Part shown: positions 1 to 7,370 of the stretch, piece after piece
How the letters are laid out: every line of letters begins with the position of its first letter
Position numbering within the stretch: the stretch's first letter is position 1
Source of the DNA: an uncultured Saprospiraceae bacterium
GTDB taxonomy: Bacteria > Bacteroidota > Bacteroidia > Chitinophagales > Saprospiraceae
NCBI GenBank assembly: GCA_937967535.1
Contig: CALCMV010000136.1
Span: forward strand, 1 to 23,881
Length of the DNA stretch: 23,881 bases
Reading direction: 5' to 3'
Made by a program: the position numbers and the translations under genes
The notes under the pieces: generated by a model
What the model was told of the DNA's origin: nothing
Database searches by the model: none
Seen by the model: the letters and a program-made list of their open reading frames with translations, nothing else

Positions 1-866
1 AAGGTATCGGCAAGGATTACGATTGGTCATTTATGAAAGATTATATCGTAGATGGGGAGATTTTGGAATTTAGTGATAGTACGGCTTCGCGCGATATTCT
101 CATTTCTGAATCTACTGCTAAACGCCTGAAACTCAAAGTCAGTGATAAATTTACCGTCCACTTCGTAGAGTCGGGCGATAGGATTCAACGCCTGTTCAAA
201 GTCAAAGGCATTTACAAAACAGGCTTGGAAGAATACGATAAAAAATTTGCGATTATCGACATTCGCCGCATTCAACAACTCAATGGCTGGGCGGAAGATG
301 AAGTGTCGGGATTTGAAGTATTTTTGGATGATATTCGGGATTTGGATGTCTTTGATGAATACATTTATTTCCATGTACTCGGACCGGAGTTGATGTGTCA
401 AAGCATCAAAGATGTGTATCCGGGCATTTTCAATTGGCTCAATTTGCAGGATGTCAATGAGCGATTGATTCTCATTTTAATGATTATCGTGTCAATTGTA
501 AATATGACGACGGCACTGATGATTTTGATTTTGGAACGCACCAATATGATTGGCGTATTGAAAGCCCTCGGCAGTCCGAGTGCCTCTATCCGGCGAATTT
601 TTCTGTATCATGCCACCTATATAATAGGTGTTGGTTTGTTATTAGGAAATATTTTGGGGATTGGTATTTGTTTGATTCAAAAATATTTTGGGGTGATTAC
701 ATTGCCCGAAGAAGCCTATTATGTCTCTATCGCACCGGTTGAATTGAATCTTTGGACGATTCTGCTCTTGAATTTAGGCACTTTTTTGATTACCTTAATT
801 GTGCTGATTATTCCCTCGTATTTGGTGACGCGGATTGACCCGGTGAAAGCGATTCGGTTTAAATAA
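1..866 (+). CDS. ABC transporter permease, FtsX/LolC-E type (3' part)
   Basis: The open frame runs in from the left edge (first complete codon at base 3), so the N-terminus lies outside the window. The visible part has a soluble periplasmic-like region, then three hydrophobic segments in the last 140 residues. The stretch with ERTNMIGVLKALG after the first segment, followed by an IRRIFL element, and the ending PVKAIRF are typical of the FtsX permease domain in LolC/LolE-like and MacB-like systems. Such proteins sit in the inner membrane and, with an ATPase partner, move lipoproteins or other substrates out of the membrane. The partner ATPase is not visible here. The substrate cannot be told from this fragment. 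LolE-like lipoprotein release is the usual annotation in Bacteroidota. Confidence 0.85.
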   Translation, partial: GIGKDYDWSFMKDYIVDGEILEFSDSTASRDILISESTAKRLKLKVSDKFTVHFVESGDRIQRLFKVKGIYKTGLEEYDKKFAIIDIRRIQQLNGWAEDEVSGFEVFLDDIRDLDVFDEYIYFHVLGPELMCQSIKDVYPGIFNWLNLQDVNERLILILMIIVSIVNMTTALMILILERTNMIGVLKALGSPSASIRRIFLYHATYIIGVGLLLGNILGIGICLIQKYFGVITLPEEAYYVSIAPVELNLWTILLLNLGTFLITLIVLIIPSYLVTRIDPVKAIRFK

Positions 867-868
867 AC

Positions 869-929
869 GTAAAACGATTTTGCAAATCGTCAAACACTAC
901 GAGCAGAACGATTTACAAAATCGTTTTAC
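869..929. repeat. REP-like inverted pair (copy 1)
   Basis: Two 22-base arms, 869-890 and 908-929, are reverse complements with one mismatch. Each begins (read inward) with GTAA followed by a small self-complementary stretch such as ACGATTTTGCAAATCGT. It lies two bases after the permease stop codon, so it can also act as a 3'-end structure for that transcript. Its architecture, a GTAR tetranucleotide followed by a hairpin and present as an inverted pair, matches the elements at 20136-20204 and 21334-21467. Confidence 0.7.
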
Positions 930-999
930 ATTGCCCACCCAACCATTTTTCTTATTTCAACTGTCTATCTTGGTGAAGGATTTTTCTAAATCAAAAAAT

Positions 1000-1317
1000 A
1001 TGAAAAAGTTGTTAGCAATTTTCATTGCCTTACTTTTGGGTACAAGTTGTGATAAAGAAGCATCTCTAAGCGATTGTCTTGAAGAAATATTAGCCGACTT
1101 GAATATGGTGCCCTCACGAGAACCGGACAGTGTAGTTTATCTTGAACAATATACATTTCAAGGACAACAATACTTCATTATCAGCGACCGTGTTTCAAAC
1201 ATATCGTTAAGGGTATTCGACTGTGACAATAACACTTTATGTGGTGGAATTTCACAGGATTGTGATGAATTCTTTACAAATGCGACTTATAATGGAGTTG
1301 TTGGTGTAACTCCTTGA
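1000..1317 (+). CDS. small lipoprotein, tandem paralogue 1
   Basis: 105 residues from the ATG at 1000. A longer reading from 880 would begin inside the hairpin and put extra residues before a good signal peptide, so it is rejected. Positively charged MKK, a hydrophobic core and the lipobox-like LGTSC at about residues 15-19 predict a lipidated, exported protein with a mature part of about 87 residues. It shares DCLEE/DCLEQ, an aromatic QYTFQGQQYF strand, paired cysteines and an NATYNGVVGV ending with the next two genes. The pattern resembles small uncharacterised Bacteroidota lipoproteins of the DUF6970 kind, a recollection and not a search result. Function unknown. The closest spacing and promoterless gaps suggest co-transcription with its paralogues. 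Confidence 0.8.
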   Translation: MKKLLAIFIALLLGTSCDKEASLSDCLEEILADLNMVPSREPDSVVYLEQYTFQGQQYFIISDRVSNISLRVFDCDNNTLCGGISQDCDEFFTNATYNGVVGVTP

Positions 1318-1353
1318 ACCACATAAACTAAACACTACTATCAATTAAATAAT

Positions 1354-1680
1354 ATGAAAAAGTTATTAGTAATTTTCATCGCCATACTTTTATGTGCAAG
1401 CTGTGAACAAGAAGAAGCCACCGTAGATTGTCTCGAACAAACGTTGACCGACTTAGAAATGATACCATACACCGGGCAGGAATTAGCTTGTACATTTTTC
1501 GTACATCAATATACATTTCAGAACAAGCAGTACTACCTTTTGGATAATCATTGTATAGACGCAGCATTTGGTCTAGAAGACTGCGAAGGCAACTCCCTTT
1601 GTATCGACGATGATACACAACTCTGTAATGACTTCTTGCCAAATGCGATTTATCATGGAATTGTTGGTGTAACTCCTTAA
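1354..1680 (+). CDS. small lipoprotein, tandem paralogue 2
   Basis: 108 residues. MKKLLVIFIAILLCASC gives a signal peptide ending in a lipobox (LCASC), so the mature protein is probably anchored in a membrane by Cys17. The mature part is very close to the next gene: both carry YTGQELACTFFVHQYTF, a QYY strand, LDN followed by a cysteine, a DC(E/D)GN element and the ending HGIVGV. At least five cysteines recur between paralogues, which suggests disulfides in the periplasm or at the surface. The gap from the previous stop is 36 bases, and the gap to the next start is also 36, with similar sequence (ACTATCAAT before the start). That fits duplication of a gene plus its leader. Role unknown. Confidence 0.82.
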   Translation: MKKLLVIFIAILLCASCEQEEATVDCLEQTLTDLEMIPYTGQELACTFFVHQYTFQNKQYYLLDNHCIDAAFGLEDCEGNSLCIDDDTQLCNDFLPNAIYHGIVGVTP

Positions 1681-1716
1681 ATTGCATATAATAAATACGA
1701 CTATCAATCAAAAAAC

Positions 1717-2043
1717 ATGAAAAAGTTATTGCCAATTTTCATTGCCCTAGTTTTGTGTGCAAGTTGCGACAAAGAAGCAGTCACCACAGATTGTCTTGAA
1801 CAGGCGTTAACCGATTTCAACATGGTGTCATATACCGGGCAGGAATTGGCTTGTACATTTTTCGTGCATCAATATACATTTCGGAACAGGCAGTATTATG
1901 TTTTGGATAATTATTGTGCAGATATAGCAGTAAATCCAATGGACTGTGATGGCAATACCATATGCAATGGTAGTAATTCCTTAGTTTGTGAAAACTTCTT
2001 TTCCAATGCAACTTATCACGGAATCGTTGGTGTAGATTTATAA
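1717..2043 (+). CDS. small lipoprotein, tandem paralogue 3
   Basis: 108 residues with MKKLLPIFIALVLCASC as signal peptide and lipobox. It is the closest relative of the preceding gene. The central segment around residues 36-55 is almost unchanged, while the cysteine-rich loop after LDN has diverged more. This is the last gene of the three-gene tandem array and is followed by repeat DNA (2050-2447), where no further coding sequence is seen. The array could be a dosage or antigenic-variation family or immunity-like small lipoproteins. The sequence does not decide between these. Confidence 0.82.
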   Translation: MKKLLPIFIALVLCASCDKEAVTTDCLEQALTDFNMVSYTGQELACTFFVHQYTFRNRQYYVLDNYCADIAVNPMDCDGNTICNGSNSLVCENFFSNATYHGIVGVDL

Positions 2044-2105
2044 ATTTAGGCACTAAGTAAGTCGAAGTTTAAGTTTAAGAACAAGTTTAACTTGAATGAC
2101 TAAGT

Positions 2106-2446
2106 GGTTGGACTGAACTAAGCGACCATACTACTATACCTGACCCAAAAACACCAAGAAAAAACGTCTTGCTGAATTTATTTCAGCATCTCCCGGACAA
2201 TGGAAAACGGCTGATGAAAAATGCTCTAATTTGTTGATTTATAATAAGATACAAATTTGTAGCTCACACTTAACATTGTACTGGTAGCCTAGGAGATGCT
2301 GAAATAAATTCAGCAAGACGTTCTGGTTTGGGGTTCATGTATAGTAGTATGCTAAGCGACACTTTTAATTATGATAATTCATTGAAAATGAATTATTTAT
2401 TTAAACTTAAACTTTCCCGACAACTGTACGGGATAAACTTAAACTT
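2106..2446. repeat. Dispersed repeat B, copy 1 (interrupted by element C)
   Basis: The element starts with a GGTTGGACTGAA block, contains the palindrome AATTCATTGAAAATGAATT, and ends in a 45-base block at 2402-2446. That block carries two TAAACTTAAACTT words around the hairpin CCCGACAACTGTACGGG. The same 45 bases occur exactly, in reverse complement, at 21912-21956. The element is split at 2127-2351 by element C. Together they fill the 404-base gene-free stretch between the lipoproteins and the methyltransferase and could terminate transcription from both sides. An AAGTTTAAGTTTAAG word block precedes it at about 2065-2090. Confidence 0.75.
2127..2351. mobile_element. MITE-like element C, 9-bp target-site duplication
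   Basis: This 225-base non-coding element has terminal inverted repeats CATACTACTATAC / GTATAGTAGTATG (13 of 13) and an inner perfect 30-base inverted repeat (2163-2192 with 2293-2322) containing GCTGAATTTATTTCAGC. It is bordered by the direct repeat CTAAGCGAC at 2118-2126 and 2352-2360. The same site without an insertion is seen at 14090-14120, where ACTAAGCGAC runs straight into ACTTTTAATT. No transposase is encoded, so it would have to be moved in trans. The inner hairpin alone resembles a repeat common in Bacteroidota genomes (recollection). Confidence 0.85.
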
Positions 2447-2447
2447 C

Positions 2448-3209
2448 TTAAGGTTTCTGCGCTATTGCCATCACCGATGTTCCCGAAAATGGTTTTTTCA
2501 TCAATTTCAATTCAGCTTTCATCATTCGTTTGAATAATGAATTAATGCCCTCGCTTGGTGGTTTAAAGCCATTCTGCGCTACATCAGTATTTGGGCGCAA
2601 GGTGAGTAAAATCTTCCGCGCCACCAATGCAGGCAACATCGAAAAACCCCAATACGCCACACGAATATCTGTCAATCCTGCTTCTTGGAAGAGGTCGTGC
2701 AACATTTTTTTAGTGTATCGCCGTTGATGTCCCAATACGGTATCGTAGCGACTGTAAAACGCCTGATATGCCGGCACATTCACAGTGACCAAACCACCGG
2801 ATTTGAGGTGAAAAAGCGAAGTGCGTAAAAACTCCAAATCATCCGTAATATGCTCCACTACATCAAACAGTATCAAACCATCATAACGATTTTCAAAGTT
2901 TTTTTCTTGTTGAAAAATATTATAACAAAATAATTCGCCCTTATTATTTTGAATTTTATTTAATGCGTATTCATTTAAATCACAACCATCTACAAGGCTA
3001 TCAAATTCTGTTTCAATCTGATTTATAATTAATCCATGCCCACAACCCACCTCAAAAAAGTGCTTGCCGCGGAGTTGGTCTTCTCCTATAAATGATTTGA
3101 AAAATTCGTATCGCCACTGCACCCAGAAATGCTCCGGGTTGGCTATTTCAAACCACTCGTCTTCCATTGAAACTGCCTCCGGTTGTGTAAGATATTTGAT
3201 ATTTGGCAT
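2448..3209 (-). CDS. class I SAM-dependent methyltransferase
   Basis: About 253 residues from the ATG at 3209 (MPNIKYLTQPEA). An in-frame ATG at 3296 would add 29 residues, but that extension is encoded by dispersed repeats (the GTTGCAAGGCGAAT block and AAGTTTAAG words), so the shorter start is preferred. Motif I, FEVGCGHG, lies near residues 52-59, an acidic DGCDLN follows as motif II, and LILFDVVEHI is the motif IV region with the D-V-V-E-H typical of Methyltransf_11/23 small-molecule or lipid methylases. A YTKKMLHDLFQEAGL segment follows, common in UbiG-like proteins. Substrate unknown. It is convergent with the lipoproteins and divergent from the polysaccharide genes, so it may belong with neither. 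Confidence 0.82.
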   Translation of the reverse strand: MPNIKYLTQPEAVSMEDEWFEIANPEHFWVQWRYEFFKSFIGEDQLRGKHFFEVGCGHGLIINQIETEFDSLVDGCDLNEYALNKIQNNKGELFCYNIFQQEKNFENRYDGLILFDVVEHITDDLEFLRTSLFHLKSGGLVTVNVPAYQAFYSRYDTVLGHQRRYTKKMLHDLFQEAGLTDIRVAYWGFSMLPALVARKILLTLRPNTDVAQNGFKPPSEGINSLFKRMMKAELKLMKKPFSGTSVMAIAQKP

Positions 3210-3255
3210 CTTTGTTTGTGATGAGTTGACTACTTTTAAGTTTAAGTTTGGAATA

Positions 3256-3327
3256 GTTGCAAGGCGAATGTTGGCTATCCGTTTAAGTTTATTCAACTCT
3301 GATAATCATTTACTCTATTTTTGTCGA
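3256..3327. repeat. Dispersed repeat G, copy 1 (internally reduced)
   Basis: It begins with GTTGCAAGGCGAAT (3256-3269) and ends with a 26-base block (3302-3327, ATAATCATTTACTC...TTGTCGA) that recurs exactly at 15053-15078. In the fuller copy at 14965-15078 the first block is answered by its reverse complement. Here the right-hand inverted arm is missing. Its presence in the upstream extension argues against the long methyltransferase start. Confidence 0.65.
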
Positions 3328-3391
3328 ACACCAGCAATAAACTCAATCGACTAAATAAACTTAGTCAACTAAATAAACTCAATAAACTAAT

Positions 3392-3399
3392 TATCTTTG
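3392..3399 (+). promoter_or_regulatory. Bacteroidota -7 box (TATCTTTG) for the acyl carrier protein
   Basis: TATCTTTG fits the TAnnTTTG consensus of the primary Bacteroidota sigma factor and lies 41 bases before the ACP start. No clear TTTG -33 element is seen at the usual distance, so this is a motif-only call. Confidence 0.5.
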
Positions 3400-3439
3400 C
3401 ACGAAGATAGCCATTCTTGAACACAAATTTTAAACGTAA

Positions 3440-3682
3440 ATGCAGGATAAATTATTAGACGTGTTAAATAACACTTTAGAGGGTGTCGGCTTAGATGCCA
3501 TCGAAAGACTCGATGCGAATGCCGACCTCCGCGACGACCTTCAAATTGACTCTATTACCTTCGCAGAGTTAATTGTAAATATTGACGAAGCCTTTAGTTG
3601 CAATATTAATGCAGAGGGACAAGTTAATACTGTCGGGGATATTCTGAAACAATTGGAGCGACAAGTCACAAATTCAAAATAA
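3440..3682 (+). CDS. acyl carrier protein
   Basis: 80 residues, the normal ACP size. The phosphopantetheine attachment motif is DSI in LQIDSITFAEL, with the modified serine at residue 38, as expected near the start of helix II. The protein is acidic and helical. It carries acyl or aminoacyl groups as thioesters on its prosthetic arm in the cytoplasm. The sequence differs from a housekeeping fatty-acid ACP: it has IDSITFAEL in place of the usual LDSLD(T/S)VEL. A specialised carrier for lipid, surface-glycan or secondary-metabolite acylation is therefore more likely. It is first in the block with the Wzz and O-antigen ligase genes, but a long repeat array lies between it and them. Partner ligases or acyltransferases are not in the window. 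Confidence 0.88.
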   Translation: MQDKLLDVLNNTLEGVGLDAIERLDANADLRDDLQIDSITFAELIVNIDEAFSCNINAEGQVNTVGDILKQLERQVTNSK

Positions 3683-3698
3683 GATAATAAAAGAAAAT

Positions 3699-3911
3699 TG
3701 TAGCATTTAAGCATTACAACATTTTAGCATTATAGATTGTAGCATTTTAGATTGTAGCATTTTAGCATTTTAGCATTATAGATTGTAGCATTTTAGCATT
3801 TAAGCATTTTAGATTGTAGCATTTTAGCATTTTAGCATTGCAACATTTTAGCATTTTAGCATTTTAGCATTTTAGCATTTTAGCATTTTAGCATTGTAGT
3901 TATTAAGCATT
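3699..3911. repeat. TAGCATTT word array (8-bp tandem core)
   Basis: This is about 210 bases made almost only of the words TAGCATTT, AAGCATT, AACATTT and ATAGATTG. At 3844-3899 the unit CATTTTAG is repeated six times in perfect register, followed by CATTGTAG. The array fills the gap between the ACP stop and the Wzz gene, ending 6 bases before the latter's ATG. No coding sequence is seen in it. An exact 8-bp tandem run could vary in copy number by slippage. Confidence 0.9.
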
Positions 3912-3917
3912 GAAAGA

Positions 3918-5066
3918 ATGAATCACAAAGAGAGTTTATTGGACGTTTTGAAAACCCTTTATCGTTGGAAAATTCCCATTATTATTACTTCTGCGATTGC
4001 GGGTTTGATAGCGGTATTTTATTGTTTGAGTATTCCGAATTACTATAAATCGAAGGTCGTTTTTTATCCTGCTAATCTGCGTATTGCGAGTCGGGGTGCG
4101 CTCTTTGGCGGTGCGGATGAAAATATGGATTTTTATGGCGGAAGGGATGAAACCAATCGAATTATGAATATCGCAAAATCGCCGGAAGTCGTTAATTACA
4201 TTGTAGATAAATATGACTTGTATGCCCACTATGATATTGATTCGACGGAATTGGAAGCACCGCATTATGTGGTGAATGATTTTTTGGAATTATACAAAGT
4301 AAAAAAGAACGTAGAGGATGCGATTGAGATTTCGATTGAGGATGTAGACCGTGAAAAAACTGCCGATATGGTATGGGCAGTCGTCGGAAAAATCAATGAA
4401 ATCAACAACCGATTGACCAAAGAAAATCAACGCCGCATCTTAGGCTCATTTGAGCAAAAAGTGAAAGATAAACAGGCTCTTTATAATGCTTCGTCGGATA
4501 GCGTGCGACAACTTAGGGCGAGATATGGTATCGTAAGTGTGGCTTCGCAAGAGGAATTTTTGACCACTTTAGTTGCCAAAACAGAATCTGCTCTTGCCGC
4601 TAAACAAGCGCGTTTAGATGCGCTTCAAAGTACAGGCAGCGCACCGAGGGATACTATCAATGTACTACGCACCAACATAAAAAGCCTTGAAAATCAATTA
4701 TTTAGACTGACATCGCCAAAAAGCGATAGCAAAATCAATCTCGACAGATTCAATAGAGGACGCGAACAGGTGACACTCCTCGAACTGCGCCAAGAAGACC
4801 TCGCCGATGAAATCAGTTTCCTACGCGACCGCTTTTTTCAATACCAAACCGTCTACGATACGAATGTCTATTCGCTCTACATTACCGAACCGCCTAGTAC
4901 ACCCGTAGTACGCTCGCGCCCACGACGCACCTTGACCGTCTTGAGTGTCGGAATGATTGCCTTTATTTTGAGTTCCCTGGGCGCATTGTTGTTGGATTAT
5001 TATAAAGATATTAACTGGAAAGAGATTACCAGAGAAGAGACGAGAGAGAAGAGAACAGAGACGTGA
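3918..5066 (+). CDS. Wzz/GumC-like polysaccharide chain-length protein
   Basis: 382 residues. A short cytoplasmic N-terminus is followed by TM1 (about 19-38), a large periplasmic region with coiled-coil potential (about 130-330, rich in heptads, e.g. around ALAAKQARLDALQ), and TM2 (about 338-359). This two-helix hairpin layout is that of Wzz-type co-polymerases, which set the length of O-antigen, capsule or exopolysaccharide chains together with a Wzy polymerase; the next gene is such a protein. There is no cytoplasmic tyrosine-kinase domain. The last dozen residues (TREETREKRTET) are translated from a purine-rich GAGA word array that continues past the stop, so the original C-terminus has probably been replaced. 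The start is the only reasonable ATG after the repeat array. Confidence 0.85.
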   Translation: MNHKESLLDVLKTLYRWKIPIIITSAIAGLIAVFYCLSIPNYYKSKVVFYPANLRIASRGALFGGADENMDFYGGRDETNRIMNIAKSPEVVNYIVDKYDLYAHYDIDSTELEAPHYVVNDFLELYKVKKNVEDAIEISIEDVDREKTADMVWAVVGKINEINNRLTKENQRRILGSFEQKVKDKQALYNASSDSVRQLRARYGIVSVASQEEFLTTLVAKTESALAAKQARLDALQSTGSAPRDTINVLRTNIKSLENQLFRLTSPKSDSKINLDRFNRGREQVTLLELRQEDLADEISFLRDRFFQYQTVYDTNVYSLYITEPPSTPVVRSRPRRTLTVLSVGMIAFILSSLGALLLDYYKDINWKEITREETREKRTET

Positions 5067-5290
5067 GAAAAGAGACGAGAGATTTGAGAACAGAGACAAG
5101 AGAGAAGAGAGGCGAGTTTTTTCTCGCATTATAAAATAAAATCAATCTCGCATCTCAAATCTCACATCTCTCGTCTCATGTCTCAATTCTCACCTCTCTC
5201 GTCTCATGCACATCTCAACATCTATTTTCTCACACTCAAATCTCTTCGTCTCATGTCTCAATTCTCTCCTCTCACCTCTCTCGTCTCTCG
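5027..5290. repeat. GAGAGACGAGA / CTCGTCTCA inverted word array
   Basis: Words such as GAGAAGAGACGAGAGA fill about 5027-5117. After a small hairpin (GCGAG at 5112-5116 with CTCGC at 5123-5127) and a short AT-rich spacer, the reverse-complement words CTCGTCTCATGTCTCAATTC run to about 5290. The two halves could form a long imperfect stem. The left half encodes the end of the Wzz-like protein, and the right half contains two in-frame ATGs of the next gene. No other gene is seen here. Confidence 0.85.
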
Positions 5291-6698
5291 CCTCTCCGCT
5301 CAAGATTACTTTTATATAGCATACGCTGCTGTATTGCTAATTGGGGTGGTGCTTGGTTTAGTAACAGGTTTTTATCCTTTGATGGGATTGCCTTTGGCTT
5401 TGTTGTTGGTCTATGTGGCGGTGGTGGATTTTCGGAAAATATTTTACTTGCTGCTTGCCTGTATTCCCTTTTCGATGGAGATACATATTCCGGGTGCTTT
5501 TTCGGTCAATTTGCCTTCCGAACCTCTGATAATTGGCTTGACACTTGTGTGCGTTTTTTACCTCTTTGCTAATCTGGATAAAGTCAACGGGCATTTTTTT
5601 CGGCATCCTTTGATGCTGGTTTTGTTGCTGCATTTGGCTTGGATGTTTATTGCAACACTCAATTCTGAATTGTTTTTGGTTTCTATCAAATTTTTTACCG
5701 CGAAAATGTGGTATGTACTTGTTTTTGTGGTACTTACAGGTATTTTAATTAAAAAAGAAAAAGACCTGCGAGCCTTATTTTGGTGTTTTTTTATTCCTTT
5801 ACTCATCACGATTGGTATTGTATTGATGCGGCAGAGTGCATCGGGTTTTAGCCTCAAAGACAGTCATCGAGCCATGCAGCCCTTTTATCATAATCATGTG
5901 GTGTATGCGGCTTTGTTGTCTTTGTTTTTGCCTTATGTTGTCGTCGCACAGAGTTGGTACAAACGCTGGTCGCGGACTTGGTGGATGGTGATTTTTGGTG
6001 CTGCAATTATCCTTATCGGCATCCAGCTTTCGTACACACGTACTGCCTATGTCGCGCTGATGTTGGGCGTGGGTGCATATGTGGTGATTCGATTGCGATT
6101 AGTAAAAATTGCGGTGGGTTTGGGGCTTGTGGTGGTCTTGGCAGGTGTGATTTATTTGTCACATGATAATAAGTATCTCGACTATGCGCCCAATTACGAA
6201 ACGACGATTTCGCACTACGATTTCAATAGCTTGCTCGAAGCGACTTATAAAATGGAAGACATCTCCACTATGGAGCGCGTTTATCGTTGGGTGGCTGCGG
6301 TGCAGATGTCGAAAGAAGAACTACTGACGGGTTTCGGTCCGGGCAATTTTCAGAATTTTTATCAACAATATACCGTCAGCAGTTTCGAGACTTATGTAAG
6401 CGACAATCCCGAACGCTCCGGCATACACAATTATTACCTGATGATGCTGACCGACCAAGGGATTCCCGGTCTGATTATTTTCCTGATACTGACGGTGGTC
6501 ATTCTTGTAAAAGGCGAACATATTTATCACAACTCTTCCTCTCCTAAGCGACGGCATGTAATTATCGCAGCTTTGGTGTCATTGGTCATCATTGATGCTT
6601 TCCTGATTATCAATGATTTAATTGAAACGGATAAAGTCGGGGCTTTCTTTTTTATGAATATTGCTTTGTTGATTAATTGTGATGTAGAAGATTTTTGA
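5253..6698 (+). CDS. O-antigen ligase / polymerase family membrane protein
   Basis: About 481 residues from the ATG at 5253. The upstream in-frame ATG at 5178 would add 25 residues, but both starts lie in the CTCGTCTCA array and give the same MSQFSPL, so the true start is uncertain. The protein has ten or more hydrophobic segments and one larger periplasmic loop (about residues 315-390) with ERVYRWVAAVQM. That is followed by FGPGNF and then HNYYLMMLTDQGIPG, the hallmark of the Wzy_C/O-antigen-ligase family. These inner-membrane proteins polymerise repeat units or attach glycans to lipid or protein acceptors in the periplasm. With the Wzz-like gene before it, a polymerase role is favoured over ligase. 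The same C-terminal 20 or so codons recur as a relic at 7371-7451. Confidence 0.82.
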   Translation: MSQFSPLTSLVSRLSAQDYFYIAYAAVLLIGVVLGLVTGFYPLMGLPLALLLVYVAVVDFRKIFYLLLACIPFSMEIHIPGAFSVNLPSEPLIIGLTLVCVFYLFANLDKVNGHFFRHPLMLVLLLHLAWMFIATLNSELFLVSIKFFTAKMWYVLVFVVLTGILIKKEKDLRALFWCFFIPLLITIGIVLMRQSASGFSLKDSHRAMQPFYHNHVVYAALLSLFLPYVVVAQSWYKRWSRTWWMVIFGAAIILIGIQLSYTRTAYVALMLGVGAYVVIRLRLVKIAVGLGLVVVLAGVIYLSHDNKYLDYAPNYETTISHYDFNSLLEATYKMEDISTMERVYRWVAAVQMSKEELLTGFGPGNFQNFYQQYTVSSFETYVSDNPERSGIHNYYLMMLTDQGIPGLIIFLILTVVILVKGEHIYHNSSSPKRRHVIIAALVSLVIIDAFLIINDLIETDKVGAFFFMNIALLINCDVEDF

Positions 6699-6795
6699 TT
6701 TCACTTAATATTACACTTTCATATACCCCAACCTTTTATGAGTAATCACTGTCTTATAATATGAACTATTTCTCTTACACTAAAAACTAAAAACT

Positions 6796-7272
6796 ATGAC
6801 TCACTTCAAATTCATCCTATTCATAATCAGCATTTTGATAATTGGAATAACCAGTTGCATCAAAGATGATATAACCGGGTCTTTATATGGAAAATATACA
6901 GGAGAGGTATTGACAGTCAGGGGTCATACCTATGATTCGTATAGCGGCATTGATTCAACAACAAGAGAAATCAGTATTGAAATTACTTATTCAAAATTCA
7001 GAAAAACCGGAGAAGGTGGTTTTCAAGATTGTATTGGTTCTATAGAAATAGAAGGCGATGAAATTGAGTTTATGGATGGTAATTGCGGTTGCTACTGCGA
7101 CTGTTTACCTTATATTGAGTGTAACGGAGATGTGATTTTAAGAAAGTACAATTTTGAATTAAATAATGATTCGCTGATAATGGTCAACAAAATAAATAGA
7201 GACGTGGAATTAATCAATGGCATATATTTAATGTATACATATGAAGAGCATTATACATTGACGAGAAATTAG
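6796..7272 (+). CDS. hypothetical lipoprotein
   Basis: 158 residues. The N-terminus MTHFKFILFIISILIIGITSC is a signal peptide with lipobox-like ITSC, predicting a lipid anchor at Cys21. The mature part is beta-rich, with a cysteine cluster CGCYCDC near residues 99-105 and another cysteine a few residues on, which suggests disulfide bonding or metal binding outside the cytoplasm. A general likeness to lipocalin-like small Bacteroidota lipoproteins (an early GKYTGE strand, then alternating strands) is only an impression. It lies between the O-antigen ligase gene and a relic of the same ligase's tail, so it may have arrived with the rearrangement that duplicated that tail. Confidence 0.75.
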   Translation: MTHFKFILFIISILIIGITSCIKDDITGSLYGKYTGEVLTVRGHTYDSYSGIDSTTREISIEITYSKFRKTGEGGFQDCIGSIEIEGDEIEFMDGNCGCYCDCLPYIECNGDVILRKYNFELNNDSLIMVNKINRDVELINGIYLMYTYEEHYTLTRN

Positions 7273-7305
7273 AGACTACATTAAGTTTAAGAGCAAGTTC
7301 AAACT

Positions 7306-7365
7306 CAAATTAAAATTTAATCAAAAATCAAAAAATACTAAACACCCAATTTGGCGAATACATTC
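7306..7365 (-). mobile_element. Truncated D element (one end only)
   Basis: About 60 bases match, in reverse complement, the first third of the D element at 14138-14291, ending in CCCAATTTGGCGAATACATT. The other terminal repeat is absent. The break lies within six bases of the duplicated O-antigen-ligase tail, which marks this as a recombination or deletion junction. An AAGTTTAAG word block precedes it at about 7283-7305. Confidence 0.6.
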
Positions 7366-7370
7366 AATAA

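Noticed and set aside
880..999. N-terminal extension of the first lipoprotein
   Set aside because: The longer frame starts inside the REP-like hairpin and would place about 40 residues before a clear signal peptide and lipobox. The ATG at 1000 matches the starts of both paralogues.
2127..2351. Structured regulatory RNA or riboswitch in place of a mobile element
   Set aside because: Perfect terminal repeats bordered by a 9-bp duplication, with an unoccupied site in the window, are better explained by insertion.
3210..3296. Longer start of the methyltransferase
   Set aside because: The extra residues are translated from dispersed repeats G and AAGTTTAAG, which occur elsewhere outside genes.
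3699..3911. CRISPR-like array
   Set aside because: The repeats are short words of about 8 bp in direct tandem without unique spacers of constant length, and no cas gene is nearby.
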